In this document: piece by piece, positions 50,828-59,307 of the stretch | Numbering within the stretch: the stretch's first letter is position 1 | Layout of the letters: every line of letters begins with the position of its first letter | NCBI GenBank assembly: GCA_945952025.1 | Contig: CAMFGW010000005.1 | Coordinates: 1-64,000 of the forward strand | DNA from: an uncultured Paracoccaceae bacterium | GTDB taxonomy: Bacteria; Pseudomonadota; Alphaproteobacteria; Rhodobacterales; Rhodobacteraceae | Reading direction: 5' to 3' | DNA length: 64,000 nt | Translations under genes and position numbers: made by a program | Notes under the pieces: model-generated | Seen by the model: only the letters and a program-made list of their open reading frames with translations | The model's database searches: none | What the model was told of the DNA's origin: nothing

Positions 50828-53603
50828 CGAGGCGCCTCCCTTCGGGGTCCCAGGCGCAGGGTGCCGTCACGGTCGCGCGGCCGGTCTTGCCCAGGTCGAA
50901 CCAGGTGACCTCCTGCCCGATCCGCGCCCGGCCGCCTTCCAATAGGGCCAGCGCGACGCCCCGGCCAAGTGTGGGGCTGAGGTGGCTTGAGGTGACAAAG
51001 CCGATGCTGCGGCGCGGGCGCCCCTCGATCAGGTGCGCGCCGGCGGGGATGGTGCCGCCGTCCGCGCGCGACAGGCCGACGAGCGCCTTGCGGTGCGCAT
51101 CGCCCGCGACGGGCAGCTGCAGGGCGCGGTCGCCCACGAAGCCCTCGCGCCGTTTCAGGCGCGGGGCGTCAAAGCCCAGGTCTTGCGGCGTCGTTTCGCC
51201 ATCCGTGTCCTGGCCCACGTAGATGAAGCCCTTCTCGGCCCTGAGCCACCCCAGCGCCTCGATGCCGATGGGCGTGGCCCCGGCGCTGGCCAGCGCCTCC
51301 CAGAGCGGGATGGCGAGCCCGGCGGGGACCGAGATTTCGTAGCCCCGCTCGCCCGTGAAACTGACCCGCGCGACGCGCGCCGGGTGGCCCTGGAAGCGCC
51401 CCGCGACGAAGGACATGTGCGGGAAGGCGGCGTCGTCCAGCCCCGTGACGATCCCGAGCTTCGCGAGGACCGCCTTCGACGTCGGGCCGGAAAGCGACAT
51501 GGTCGCCCAGTGGGCGGTGCGGTCGTGGATATGGACGCCCTCGCGGCCAAAGCGGGTCTGGCGCCATTCCTCGGCGCTGGCGACGAAGGCGCGGACGTGG
51601 CTTGACGAGCAGGAAACGAGGTATTCCTCGGGCGAAAGCCGCAGGACCACGCCGTCGTCGGTGACGGTTCCCGCCTCGCTCAGGGTCAGGCCATAGCGGA
51701 TGCGGCCGGGGGCGAGGGTCGACATTCGGCTGGCGAAGAGGAAGTCCAGAAGCTCGCCGGCTTTCGGCCCCATCACGGCGACCTTGCCGAGCGATGAGGC
51801 ATCGAAGACCACCGCCCCCTCGCGCGCCGCGCGGCATTCGGCGGGGATCACGCTGTCGTCCGGGCCATAGAAGGCCGGGCGCAACAGGCCGCCGTAATCC
51901 CGGAGCGTCGCGCCCGACGCCCGGTGCGCAGCCTCGGCCGCCAGCCGCCGGAGCGGCGTTTGCAGAGGCCCGCGCGACAGGCCCGCGAGCGCTGTCATCG
52001 GAACCGGGACGTAGGGCGGCCGGTAGGTGGTCAGGCCCAGGTCGGTCGTCCGCCGCCCGGTCGCCTGCGCGAGGGCCGCCGCGCCGATCAGGTTCGCAGT
52101 CTTGCCCTGGTCGGTCGCCATGCCCAGAGTCGTGTAGCGCTTCAGATGTTCGACCGAGGCGAAATTCTCGCGCGCCGCAAGCTGCACATCGGCGAGCGTC
52201 ACGTCGTTCTGCAGGTCGACCCAGGTCTTCTTGGCCTTGCCGGTTTCCGGCACATCGGGCGCGCCGGCCCAGTCCCACGGCAGGGCGTCCTCGGGCCCGG
52301 TCCAGTCGCCCGCGACACGGCCCGCCAAGGCGATACCCGGCACCGCGAAGGCGGGGACAAGGGTCGAGCGGCCCTCGTCCCAGACCGCCTTGCCGCCCGC
52401 CTGGCAATAAAGGTGCACGGTCGGCGTCCAGCCGCCGGACATGGCGATCAGGTCGGCCCCGATCCGCTGGCCGTCGGTCAGGACCGCGACGTCGACCCGG
52501 CCCCGGCCCGTGGCCCTGACGATCCGGGCGCCAACGACCATGCGGACCCCGGCCGCCGTGGCCCGTGCGGCCCAGGCGGGGGCTTGGCGCGCATCGACCA
52601 GCGTTACGGCGGCGCCCGCCATGGCGAGTGCTATGGCCACCGGATAGGCGCTGTCGTTATTGGTCACGACAAGGGGCCGCGCCCCGGAAAGGACGCCGTG
52701 GCGCAGCAGATAGCATAGCGCCGCATCGGCCAGCATGGTGCCCGGCAGGTCGTTGCCCTGAAAGAGCGCCGGGCGTTCGAGCGCGCCGGTCGCGAGCGTG
52801 ACTTCGGGCGCCCGCACCTCCCAGAGGCTGTCGCCGAGGGTCAGGCTTCCCCCCTGCCGCAGGACACCCAGACGCCCGTTTTCATAGGCGCCGAAGGCCG
52901 TGGCGCCGGTCCAGATCGTGACGCCCGCATCCTCGGCCCGGGCCACCAGTGCGGCGATGTCGGCGCCGCTCCGCCAGCGCGACGCGCCGCCGGGCGCATC
53001 CTGCCGGTCGACAAGCAGCACCCTTCGCCCCGCGCGCGCGGCCCTGGTCGCAGCCCCGAGACCCGACCGACCGGCGCCCACGACGCAGAGGTCGACCGCC
53101 AGATGACCGCCGGGACCGGCGGTGGCGCGACTGGCCGGATCGAGGCGGCCAAGGCCCGCCATGCGGCGGATCGCGGGTTCAAAAAAGCGCCAGTCGGGCC
53201 AGATGAAGGTCTTGTAGTAGAAGCCGGAGGGGATGAAGGGCGCGAGAAGCCGGGTCAGAAGCTCGGCGCCGCGGCCAAGGACGGGGGTGACCTCCATCCC
53301 GGCCTCGAGCGGTTGCAGTGTGGCGCGTACATTCGGGACGCGCGTGCCATTAAGCACCACGTCAAGGATCGCGTTCGGCTCGTCCTCGCCCGCGGCCAGG
53401 ATGCCGCGCGGGCGGCGGTACTTGAAGCTGCGCCCGACGGTCAGGATGCCATTGGCCAGGAGTGCCGAGGCGATGGTGTCGCCCGCCCGCCCCTCGAGCC
53501 GCCGGCCGGCGAAGGTGAAGGGGACGGTCGCGCCCTTCCCGCTGATGCGCCGGGGGCCAGTCTGGGGTCCGGTCTGGGGTCCGGTCTGGGGGCCGGTCGT
53601 CAT
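50820..53603 (-). CDS. soxA: Sarcosine oxidase, alpha subunit
   Basis: A 927-residue subunit. It has an N-terminal 2Fe-2S-type/DNase-like fold (VPFTFAGRRLEGRAGDTIASALLANG, SFKYRRPRG), a NAD-binding domain (LCVVGAGRSGLGAATRAARAG) and a C-terminal aminomethyltransferase/THF domain (ARVSFTGERGYEISVPAGLA). The complex oxidises sarcosine to glycine, H2O2 and methylene-THF. The protein is slightly short of the usual ~970-1000 residues. Its first residues are a tandem repeat, TTGPQTGPQTGPQTGP, encoded by a 12-bp DNA repeat. It overlaps soxD by four bases and soxG by eight. Confidence 0.93.
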   Translation of the reverse strand: MTTGPQTGPQTGPQTGPRRISGKGATVPFTFAGRRLEGRAGDTIASALLANGILTVGRSFKYRRPRGILAAGEDEPNAILDVVLNGTRVPNVRATLQPLEAGMEVTPVLGRGAELLTRLLAPFIPSGFYYKTFIWPDWRFFEPAIRRMAGLGRLDPASRATAGPGGHLAVDLCVVGAGRSGLGAATRAARAGRRVLLVDRQDAPGGASRWRSGADIAALVARAEDAGVTIWTGATAFGAYENGRLGVLRQGGSLTLGDSLWEVRAPEVTLATGALERPALFQGNDLPGTMLADAALCYLLRHGVLSGARPLVVTNNDSAYPVAIALAMAGAAVTLVDARQAPAWAARATAAGVRMVVGARIVRATGRGRVDVAVLTDGQRIGADLIAMSGGWTPTVHLYCQAGGKAVWDEGRSTLVPAFAVPGIALAGRVAGDWTGPEDALPWDWAGAPDVPETGKAKKTWVDLQNDVTLADVQLAARENFASVEHLKRYTTLGMATDQGKTANLIGAAALAQATGRRTTDLGLTTYRPPYVPVPMTALAGLSRGPLQTPLRRLAAEAAHRASGATLRDYGGLLRPAFYGPDDSVIPAECRAAREGAVVFDASSLGKVAVMGPKAGELLDFLFASRMSTLAPGRIRYGLTLSEAGTVTDDGVVLRLSPEEYLVSCSSSHVRAFVASAEEWRQTRFGREGVHIHDRTAHWATMSLSGPTSKAVLAKLGIVTGLDDAAFPHMSFVAGRFQGHPARVARVSFTGERGYEISVPAGLAIPLWEALASAGATPIGIEALGWLRAEKGFIYVGQDTDGETTPQDLGFDAPRLKRREGFVGDRALQLPVAGDAHRKALVGLSRADGGTIPAGAHLIEGRPRRSIGFVTSSHLSPTLGRGVALALLEGGRARIGQEVTWFDLGKTGRATVTAPCAWDPEGRRLDA

Positions 53604-53881
53604 GGCGTTGCCTCGCGGACGGACTGGATCAGGTGGGTCACTGTGTCGCGCTCGGCGATCAGCCAGAGGCCGCAGCCCTGGGCATGGACCCAGTATTCGC
53701 GGACCAGCCCCCGTCGGTTTTCGCGGACGTAGAGGTAGCGCGCCCAGTCCTCGTCGCTCGACCCCGGGCCGGGGCGCGCCACATCGGGGTCGCCGCCGTA
53801 GCGGAATTCGGCCTCGTCCCTCGGGCCGCAGAAGGGGCAGGGAAAGGAGCCCGGAGCGGGCGTGAGTCCTGCGTCAGTCAT
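53600..53881 (-). CDS. soxD: Sarcosine oxidase, delta subunit
   Basis: A 93-residue zinc-binding subunit. The N-terminal knuckle CPFCGPRDEAEFRYGG (Cys15, Cys18) and the C-terminal REYWVHAQGCGLWLIAERDT supply the conserved Cys and His residues of this family. The ATG at 53881 gives a standard-length protein and overlaps soxB by eight bases; an in-frame ATG at 53896 would add five residues. It ends four bases into soxA. Confidence 0.92.
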   Translation of the reverse strand: MTDAGLTPAPGSFPCPFCGPRDEAEFRYGGDPDVARPGPGSSDEDWARYLYVRENRRGLVREYWVHAQGCGLWLIAERDTVTHLIQSVREATP

Positions 53882-55148
53882 GGGCCACCCCCGCATGGGC
53901 CTCGTCGATCAGCCGGCCGGTCGCGAACCGCTCGAGCCCGAAGGGTTCGGACAGGGGGTGGTGCCGCCCCGTCGCCATCAGGTGCGCCAGAAGCTTGCCG
54001 CCGATCGGGATCGCCTTGAAGCCGCCCGTGCCCCAGCCGCAGTTGAGGAACAGGTTCGGGACCGGCGAGGGCCCGAGGATCGGCGAATTGTCGGGCGAGG
54101 TGTCGACCGTGCCGCCCCATTGCCGCATCAGCTTCAGGGTCGAGAAAGAGGGGAACATCTCGACGACCGAGGCCACGACCTCGCGCGTTTTTGCAAGGCC
54201 GCCCCGGCGTGCGAAGGACGGCAGGTGTTCAAGCCCGCCGCCGATCACCAGCTCTCCCTTGTCGGACTGGCTGACGTATGCGCCGTTCGGAGTCGAGGCG
54301 ACGACCTGGTCAAGGCAGGGCTTCAGCGGCTCGCTGACCATGGCCTGCAGGGTCATGCACAGAAGCGGCAGCCGGAAGCCTGCGAGTGCCGCAAGTTCCG
54401 GCGAGGCGCCGGCGACCGCCATGCCGAAGACCTTGGCCTCGATCAGGCCGAAGGGCGTCTCGACGCCGGTGACCCGGCCGCCCTCGATGCGAAAGCCGCT
54501 GACGGCGCAGTTCTGCACGATGTCGACGCCCATGCCGTCGGCGGCGCGTGCATAGCCCCAGGCGACCGCGTCATGCCGCGCGACCCCGGCCCGGCGCTGG
54601 ATCATTGCGCCCGCGACCGGCCAGCGGCAATCGCGCCGGGGGTCGAGAAGCGGCACCATGTCCAGCACCTCGTCGCGGGTCAGGAGGCTCGCCTCGATGC
54701 CGTTGACCTGCATCGCGTTGACGACGCGGCGCAGCCCCTCCATCTCGGCCGCCGAATGGGCAAGTTCGATCGAGCCGCGCTGCGAGAACATGATGTTGTA
54801 GTTCAGCTCGCGCGACAGGCCTTCGTAGAGTTTCAGCGAGGCGTCGTAGACCGCCTGGCTTGCCCGGTTGAAGTAGTTCGAGCGGATGATGGTGGTGTTG
54901 CGCCCGGTGTTGCCGCCGCCGAGCCAGGCCTTTTCGATCACCAGGACATCGGTCAGCCCATGGTCCCTGGCCAGGTGATAGGCCGCAGACAGCCCGTGCC
55001 CCCCGCCGCCGATGATGATCGCGTCATAGCGCCGCTTCGGTTCGGGCGACCGCCAGGCCGGACCCCAGCCCTTTTGGCCACGGAGCCCTTCAAGGAAGAG
55101 GCGCAGCGCCGAATAGCGAGGCTTTTCCCCGATCGAAGGCGGGCTCAT
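53874..55148 (-). CDS. soxB: Sarcosine oxidase, beta subunit
   Basis: A 424-residue flavoprotein subunit holding the FAD/FMN. The FAD motif is AIIIGGGGHGLSAAYHLARDHG, followed by IEKAWLGGGNTGRNTTIIRSNY, the hallmark of SoxB, and SQRGSIELAHS. It is the catalytic subunit for sarcosine demethylation and the first gene of the operon. The start ATG at 55148 follows GGGGGGA; the frame is open to 55253 but that part runs into promoter-like DNA. The promoter region upstream shares an 18/20 element with the mttB promoter. Confidence 0.95.
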   Translation of the reverse strand: MSPPSIGEKPRYSALRLFLEGLRGQKGWGPAWRSPEPKRRYDAIIIGGGGHGLSAAYHLARDHGLTDVLVIEKAWLGGGNTGRNTTIIRSNYFNRASQAVYDASLKLYEGLSRELNYNIMFSQRGSIELAHSAAEMEGLRRVVNAMQVNGIEASLLTRDEVLDMVPLLDPRRDCRWPVAGAMIQRRAGVARHDAVAWGYARAADGMGVDIVQNCAVSGFRIEGGRVTGVETPFGLIEAKVFGMAVAGASPELAALAGFRLPLLCMTLQAMVSEPLKPCLDQVVASTPNGAYVSQSDKGELVIGGGLEHLPSFARRGGLAKTREVVASVVEMFPSFSTLKLMRQWGGTVDTSPDNSPILGPSPVPNLFLNCGWGTGGFKAIPIGGKLLAHLMATGRHHPLSEPFGLERFATGRLIDEAHAGVAHD

Positions 55149-55220
55149 GGTCGCGGTGTCCCCCCCGGGGTTGGCAGAGGCGCCGGGCCTGCCCGGCCCA
55201 TCCGGTGCGCCCGGTCCTGA

Positions 55221-55270
55221 TGTCATCACTACTGAACAACTATACAATAACAAGCCGGGGGGCCTGTCAA
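55221..55270 (-). promoter_or_regulatory. sox operon promoter with element shared with mttB
   Basis: On the minus strand TTGACA (55270-55265) is followed 24 bases later by GTTGTTCAGTAGTGATGACA (55240-55221). This differs at only two of 20 positions from the element at 46005-46024, which itself begins 26 bases after a TTGACC box. The intervening A/T-rich TTATTGTATAG contains the likely -10. The element is 73 bases from the soxB start codon. Confidence 0.5.
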
Positions 55271-55327
55271 CGGCCCGCGAGGGCCGCGCGCAAAACTCGG
55301 GCGCAAGTCGTCAGCGGGGCGGGGGCG

Positions 55328-56338
55328 TCATTCGGTCAGCGTGGCCTTCTGAAGGTGCGGCGGCACGTCGGGGTCAAGGCCAAGGCTCAGCGCCAACTGC
55401 TGGACGGCCCGATAGAAGACGGTGATCGCACCGATGGCCTGCGTCGCGGGGTGGCGCAGGTCCCGGGGCAGGCAGTCGCTGCCCGCGCCCAGCACCATTA
55501 CCGTCGCGCCCCGGTCTTTCAGCGTGGCGGCCAGCGCCTCGGTTCCCGGCCGCGTGGCATCGTCCTGAAGGAAGACCAGCGCCGCCGTGTCCCGGTCGGC
55601 GAGCGCAAGGGGCCCGTGCCGGAACTCGGCCGACGATGCGCCTTCGGCCGCCAGCAGGCAGGTTTCCTTGAACTTGAGCGCGGCCTCACCGGCGATGGCA
55701 AGGCCAAGTCCCCGGCCCAGGCAGAAGAGCCGCCGCGTTCCGGCCAGGGGCCGCAGGTCCAGCTCGCGGGCGCCCGCCCGCAGATGGCCGGGAAGCGCCA
55801 GAAGGTCGGCCTCGAGATCCCGGTCCCCGGTCTGGCCGGCGTGAATCGCTGCCACGGCGACAAGGCTTGCGACGAAGCTTTTCGTTGCGGCGACGGCGCG
55901 TTCGGGGCCGGCCGACAGGGGCAGCACCCGGCCCGCCGCCGCGCCGAGCGGGCTTGCGACCGTGTTCAGAAGCGCGAAGGTATCGGCGCCGCCCTCTGCC
56001 GCCTTGCGGGTCAGGGCGACCAGATCGGGGCTCGCACCCGATTGCGAGATGGCCAGAAGGGCTGCCCCCTTCATCCTGAGGCTGACCGGAAAGAGGCTGC
56101 CGAGCGAGGGGCCGAGCGAGGCGACGGGGATGCCGCTCCCGATCTCGGTCAGGTATTTGAAGAAGAGTGCTGCCTGATCGGAGGTGCCCCGCGCGCAGGT
56201 CGCGAAGAAGACGGGCGGCTCTTTGGCCCAGGCCCGGCCAAGGGCCAGGTAGGCGTCGAGGTTCGCGCGCAACTGCCCTTCGATCACATCGGGTATTTCC
56301 GCGACCTCGGCCGCCATCAGGTGACCGGGTGCGGTCAT
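55328..56338 (-). CDS. SIS-domain protein, NagB-II/AgaS-like
   Basis: A 336-residue protein with two SIS (sugar isomerase) domains. Landmarks are LLAISQSGASPDLVALTRKA (around 95-112) and LKFKETCLLAAEGASSAEFRHGPLALAD. The KFKETC...HGP pattern is characteristic of NagB-II-type glucosamine-6-phosphate deaminases and of deglycases such as FrlB. A role in deaminating or deglycating an imported amino sugar phosphate is inferred. It is the last gene of the operon, coupled by ATGA to the ATPase. No sugar kinase gene is seen in the window. Confidence 0.82.
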   Translation of the reverse strand: MTAPGHLMAAEVAEIPDVIEGQLRANLDAYLALGRAWAKEPPVFFATCARGTSDQAALFFKYLTEIGSGIPVASLGPSLGSLFPVSLRMKGAALLAISQSGASPDLVALTRKAAEGGADTFALLNTVASPLGAAAGRVLPLSAGPERAVAATKSFVASLVAVAAIHAGQTGDRDLEADLLALPGHLRAGARELDLRPLAGTRRLFCLGRGLGLAIAGEAALKFKETCLLAAEGASSAEFRHGPLALADRDTAALVFLQDDATRPGTEALAATLKDRGATVMVLGAGSDCLPRDLRHPATQAIGAITVFYRAVQQLALSLGLDPDVPPHLQKATLTE

Positions 56339-57069
56339 GCGGCGACCCCGGTAATCATGGCGATGATCTCGTTCTTGTCGGTCTTCGCCGTCTCCCTCAC
56401 GCCGATCTGCTGGCCGCGCCTGAGGACGCAGATGCGGTCGGACAGGCGAAAGACCTGGTCGAGGCTGTGCGAGATGATGAAGATCGCCAGGTTGCGGGCC
56501 TTCAGCGCCTTGATCGTCGCCTCGACCCGCGCGGTTTCGGCGACGCCAAGGGCGGCGGTCGGTTCGTCCAGAAGCACCAGCTTCTTGGCCCAATGGGTGG
56601 CGCGGGCGATGGCCACCCCCTGCCGCTGCCCGCCCGACAGGTCGCGGATCGTGGCCGAGGCAGAAGGGATGCGCACGTCGAGTTCCTTCACCAGCGCCTC
56701 GGTTTCCGCGATCATCCGCTTGCGGTCCAGAAGGCCGAAGGGGCCCTTGACCGGCTCGCGGCCCAGAAAGAGGTTCATGTAGACCGACTGCTGGTCGGCA
56801 AGCGCCAGGTCCTGATAGACGACCTCGATCCCCCTCTCCCGCGCGACCGAGGCGTCGGCGAAGCTTGCGGGTTGGCCGTCGAGCAGGATGTCGCCGGCCG
56901 TGGGCGCGTAGACGCCCGAGATCATCTTGATGAGCGTCGACTTGCCCGCGCCGTTGTCGCCGACCAGCGCCACCACCTCGCCCGCGTGCAGGTCGAGCGA
57001 GAAGTCCTGAATGGCGGTGACGCCGCCGAACGACTTGCGGATGTTTCTCAGTTGCAGGACGGGGGTCAT
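56335..57069 (-). CDS. Sugar ABC transporter ATP-binding protein (single domain)
   Basis: A 244-residue ATPase of the carbohydrate-uptake (CUT2) type. It has Walker A GDNGAGKSTLIKMI, signature LSGGQRQGVAIARA, Walker B LVLLDEPTAALGVAE and H-loop IISHSLDQVFRL. Most CUT2 ATPases are fused tandem domains of ~500 residues, but single-domain forms such as FrcA exist. It is coupled by four-base overlaps to the YhfX-like gene upstream and the SIS gene downstream. Confidence 0.92.
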   Translation of the reverse strand: MTPVLQLRNIRKSFGGVTAIQDFSLDLHAGEVVALVGDNGAGKSTLIKMISGVYAPTAGDILLDGQPASFADASVARERGIEVVYQDLALADQQSVYMNLFLGREPVKGPFGLLDRKRMIAETEALVKELDVRIPSASATIRDLSGGQRQGVAIARATHWAKKLVLLDEPTAALGVAETARVEATIKALKARNLAIFIISHSLDQVFRLSDRICVLRRGQQIGVRETAKTDKNEIIAMITGVAA

Positions 57070-58280
57070 GGCTTGGCACTCAGTTCAGGCCAGGGTTCCG
57101 GCTGGCCGTAGATGTTCTCGATCGAGACGACATGCGGGGTTCCGGTCGACACGCCCGCAATGCCCACGGCATGCGAGCGGGTGACGAAGGCCTGCCCCCG
57201 GAAGCCGAAGATGACCGTGTCGCCGGTGCGGGGGGCCGCGGGGCCGGTGGCGTCGATCATGCCGTAATAGTCGATGGCGGACGGGGGCGGTATCTCGACC
57301 GGCCGAAGCGCGGACGGCTCGGCGGTCGGCTCGGACCCCACCAGCGCCTTCACGTCGTAGTCGGGGAAGACCGGGTCGATATAAAGACCGCCGCCAAAGC
57401 AGTAGGCGCGGCCCGCGTGCAGGTGGCTGACCTCGGTCAGGTAAAGGACGGCTGGGCGTTCGGGCAGATCCTCGATCGCGTGCAGGGGCGTCGTGCCGTG
57501 AAGGCCGTTGCCGGGTTCGACCTGCGTCGCACCGGCCCCGGCCAGGGCTTGCAGGGTCACGACAGAGGTGGTGCCGGGGGCGTTGATCTCCAGATCCGCG
57601 AAGCCCGCCTTGCGCAGCGCGTCGGCGGTGCGTTGCAGCGTGGCGAGGTTCGGCGTGTGGCGGACCTTGCGCGCCTGATGGTCGTAAAGCTGCGCCGGGA
57701 AGGTGGTGATGCCGGCGAACTGCGCGCCCTTCAGCGCCGCGATCCGGTGCGCGGCCTCGACCGCCCTTTCGGCGGCAAAGCCGCCCTCGTGGCCGCGATA
57801 GAAGGTATCGCCCTCAGTCTGGACGCGGGCGAGGATCGGCTGGGTGCGCCCGGCGGCCCTGGCGGCGGCGGCTGCCTCGGCGGCCTTTTCGTCGGAAAAG
57901 ACCGTCCAGTAATCCGGCCTCAGGTCGCGCGCGGCCATCGCCGCCTCGGCGCGCGGCACCTGGACCAGATGGCCCAGATGGCCGATCCGCAGGCCCGCAT
58001 TGTGGCAGGCCGTCGCGCAGGCCATGTCGACCGCCACCGCCCGGTCGATGCCGCCCGCCATGACGGCGCGGCTGAAGCCGGTCTGGCGGGCGACCTGCTT
58101 CGACATGGCAAAGACCTTCAGCCCAAGCCGGTCGCCTTCGGCCCTGAGAAGCCGGGCGTTTTCGGTCACGGCGTCCAGGTCGAGCACATAGGAATTGGCA
58201 GGGATCCGCCCGGCCTGGTGGAGCGCCTGTGCGGCCCGGATGAAGTCGGGATTGCGACGGCGAAGGACATCAAGAAACAT
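57066..58280 (-). CDS. YhfX-family PLP-dependent protein (alanine-racemase-like fold)
   Basis: A 404-residue protein with the N-terminal alanine-racemase barrel. NSYVLDLDAVTENARLLRAEGDRLGLKVFAMSKQVARQ (29-66) includes Lys61, the likely PLP Schiff-base lysine. Further family segments are GHLGHLVQVPRAEA and ITTFPAQLYDHQARKVRHTPNL. YhfX of E. coli sits in an uncharacterised operon, and the reaction is not established. Here it is inserted between an ABC permease and its ATPase, so it must serve the imported compound, perhaps acting on an amino-acid part. It could be a racemase, aldolase or decarboxylase. Confidence 0.82.
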   Translation of the reverse strand: MFLDVLRRRNPDFIRAAQALHQAGRIPANSYVLDLDAVTENARLLRAEGDRLGLKVFAMSKQVARQTGFSRAVMAGGIDRAVAVDMACATACHNAGLRIGHLGHLVQVPRAEAAMAARDLRPDYWTVFSDEKAAEAAAAARAAGRTQPILARVQTEGDTFYRGHEGGFAAERAVEAAHRIAALKGAQFAGITTFPAQLYDHQARKVRHTPNLATLQRTADALRKAGFADLEINAPGTTSVVTLQALAGAGATQVEPGNGLHGTTPLHAIEDLPERPAVLYLTEVSHLHAGRAYCFGGGLYIDPVFPDYDVKALVGSEPTAEPSALRPVEIPPPSAIDYYGMIDATGPAAPRTGDTVIFGFRGQAFVTRSHAVGIAGVSTGTPHVVSIENIYGQPEPWPELSAKP

Positions 58281-58293
58281 GGGAAACCTCCAC

Positions 58294-59241
58294 TCAGCGG
58301 TTGGGTTCGCGCAAGGACACGGCGACGGCGATCAGGATGATGAGGCCCTTGATCATCATCTGCCAGGACACCGAAAGCCCCATCAGGATCAGGCCGTTCG
58401 ACAGCATCCCCATCATCAGGCTGCCGACGAGCGCGCCGGGGATCGTGCCCCGCCCGCCGTTCAGCGCCGTGCCGCCGACGATCACCGCCGCGATGACCGT
58501 CATCAGGTCGCTTTCGCCCAGCGTATAGCGCGCGGCCTGCAGGCGCCCGGCGTACAGAAGCCCGGCAAGGCCCGCACAGGCGCCGGAAAGGACCAGCACC
58601 GACAGCCGCACGCGCGCGACGCGGATGCCAGAGACGAGTGCGGCGCGCGGGTTGTCACCGACCGCCAGCACATGCGCGCCGTAGCGCGTCTCGCGGAAGG
58701 CCAGGTGGCCGACGACCACGACGCCGATGGTCCAGAGGACGAGCGAGGGGATGCCAAGAAGGCTGCCGCCGCCGAAGATGGCGATGAAGGGCTCTGCCGT
58801 CACAGGGATGGATTGCAGGCCCGACATCTCGCGCGCGGCACCCGCGATCACGCCCATGGTGGCGAGGGTGACGAGGAACGAGGGCAGGCGCGCATAGGCG
58901 ACGATCGCGCCATTGACGAGGCCGACCGCCATCCCGGTCGCAAGCCCGGCCAGCACGCCGACGGGCCAGCCTTGCGTCCGCATCACCATCGCCGCGACGA
59001 TGGCGGCCAGGGCTACGGCGGCGCCGAACGAAAGGTCGATCTCGCCCGCCGCCAGCACGAAGACGAGGCCAACCGCCAGGACCGTCGCGGGCGCGGTCTG
59101 CAGGATGATGTTGGTCAGGTTCTGCGCCGAGAGGAACCCCCGGTCCCAGAGCATGGCCGAGAAGAAGAGGAAGATCAGCGCGAAGCCCGCATAGACGATC
59201 AGCCCCTGAAGGGCCGCGCGTGTGGGGAGGGATGAGGTCAT
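58294..59241 (-). CDS. Sugar ABC transporter permease (RbsC-like)
   Basis: A 315-residue CUT2 permease with eight to ten spans. The central TAATVLAVGLVFVLAAGEIDLS-type segment (here TAPATVLAVGLVFVLAAGEI, then DLSFGAAVALAAI) is the RbsC hallmark. Later comes LNGGRGTIPGALVGSLMMGML, also typical. It works with the upstream binding proteins and downstream ATPase. It lies 66 bases after the second binding-protein gene, separated by a stable hairpin. Confidence 0.93.
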   Translation of the reverse strand: MTSSLPTRAALQGLIVYAGFALIFLFFSAMLWDRGFLSAQNLTNIILQTAPATVLAVGLVFVLAAGEIDLSFGAAVALAAIVAAMVMRTQGWPVGVLAGLATGMAVGLVNGAIVAYARLPSFLVTLATMGVIAGAAREMSGLQSIPVTAEPFIAIFGGGSLLGIPSLVLWTIGVVVVGHLAFRETRYGAHVLAVGDNPRAALVSGIRVARVRLSVLVLSGACAGLAGLLYAGRLQAARYTLGESDLMTVIAAVIVGGTALNGGRGTIPGALVGSLMMGMLSNGLILMGLSVSWQMMIKGLIILIAVAVSLREPNR

Positions 59242-59274
59242 GGCGAGGGTCCCGCGTGGAAAGCCTTGGGGGCG

Positions 59275-59300
59275 CCGCGCCCGAAGATGTCCGGGCGCGG
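59275..59300 (-). other. Intercistronic GC hairpin after binding-protein gene
   Basis: A 9-bp stem CCGCGCCCG / CGGGCGCGG with an 8-base loop lies between the binding-protein stop (59308) and the permease start (59241). It is the third importer operon in the window with a hairpin in exactly this position. Confidence 0.65.
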
Positions 59301-59307
59301 TCTGCGA

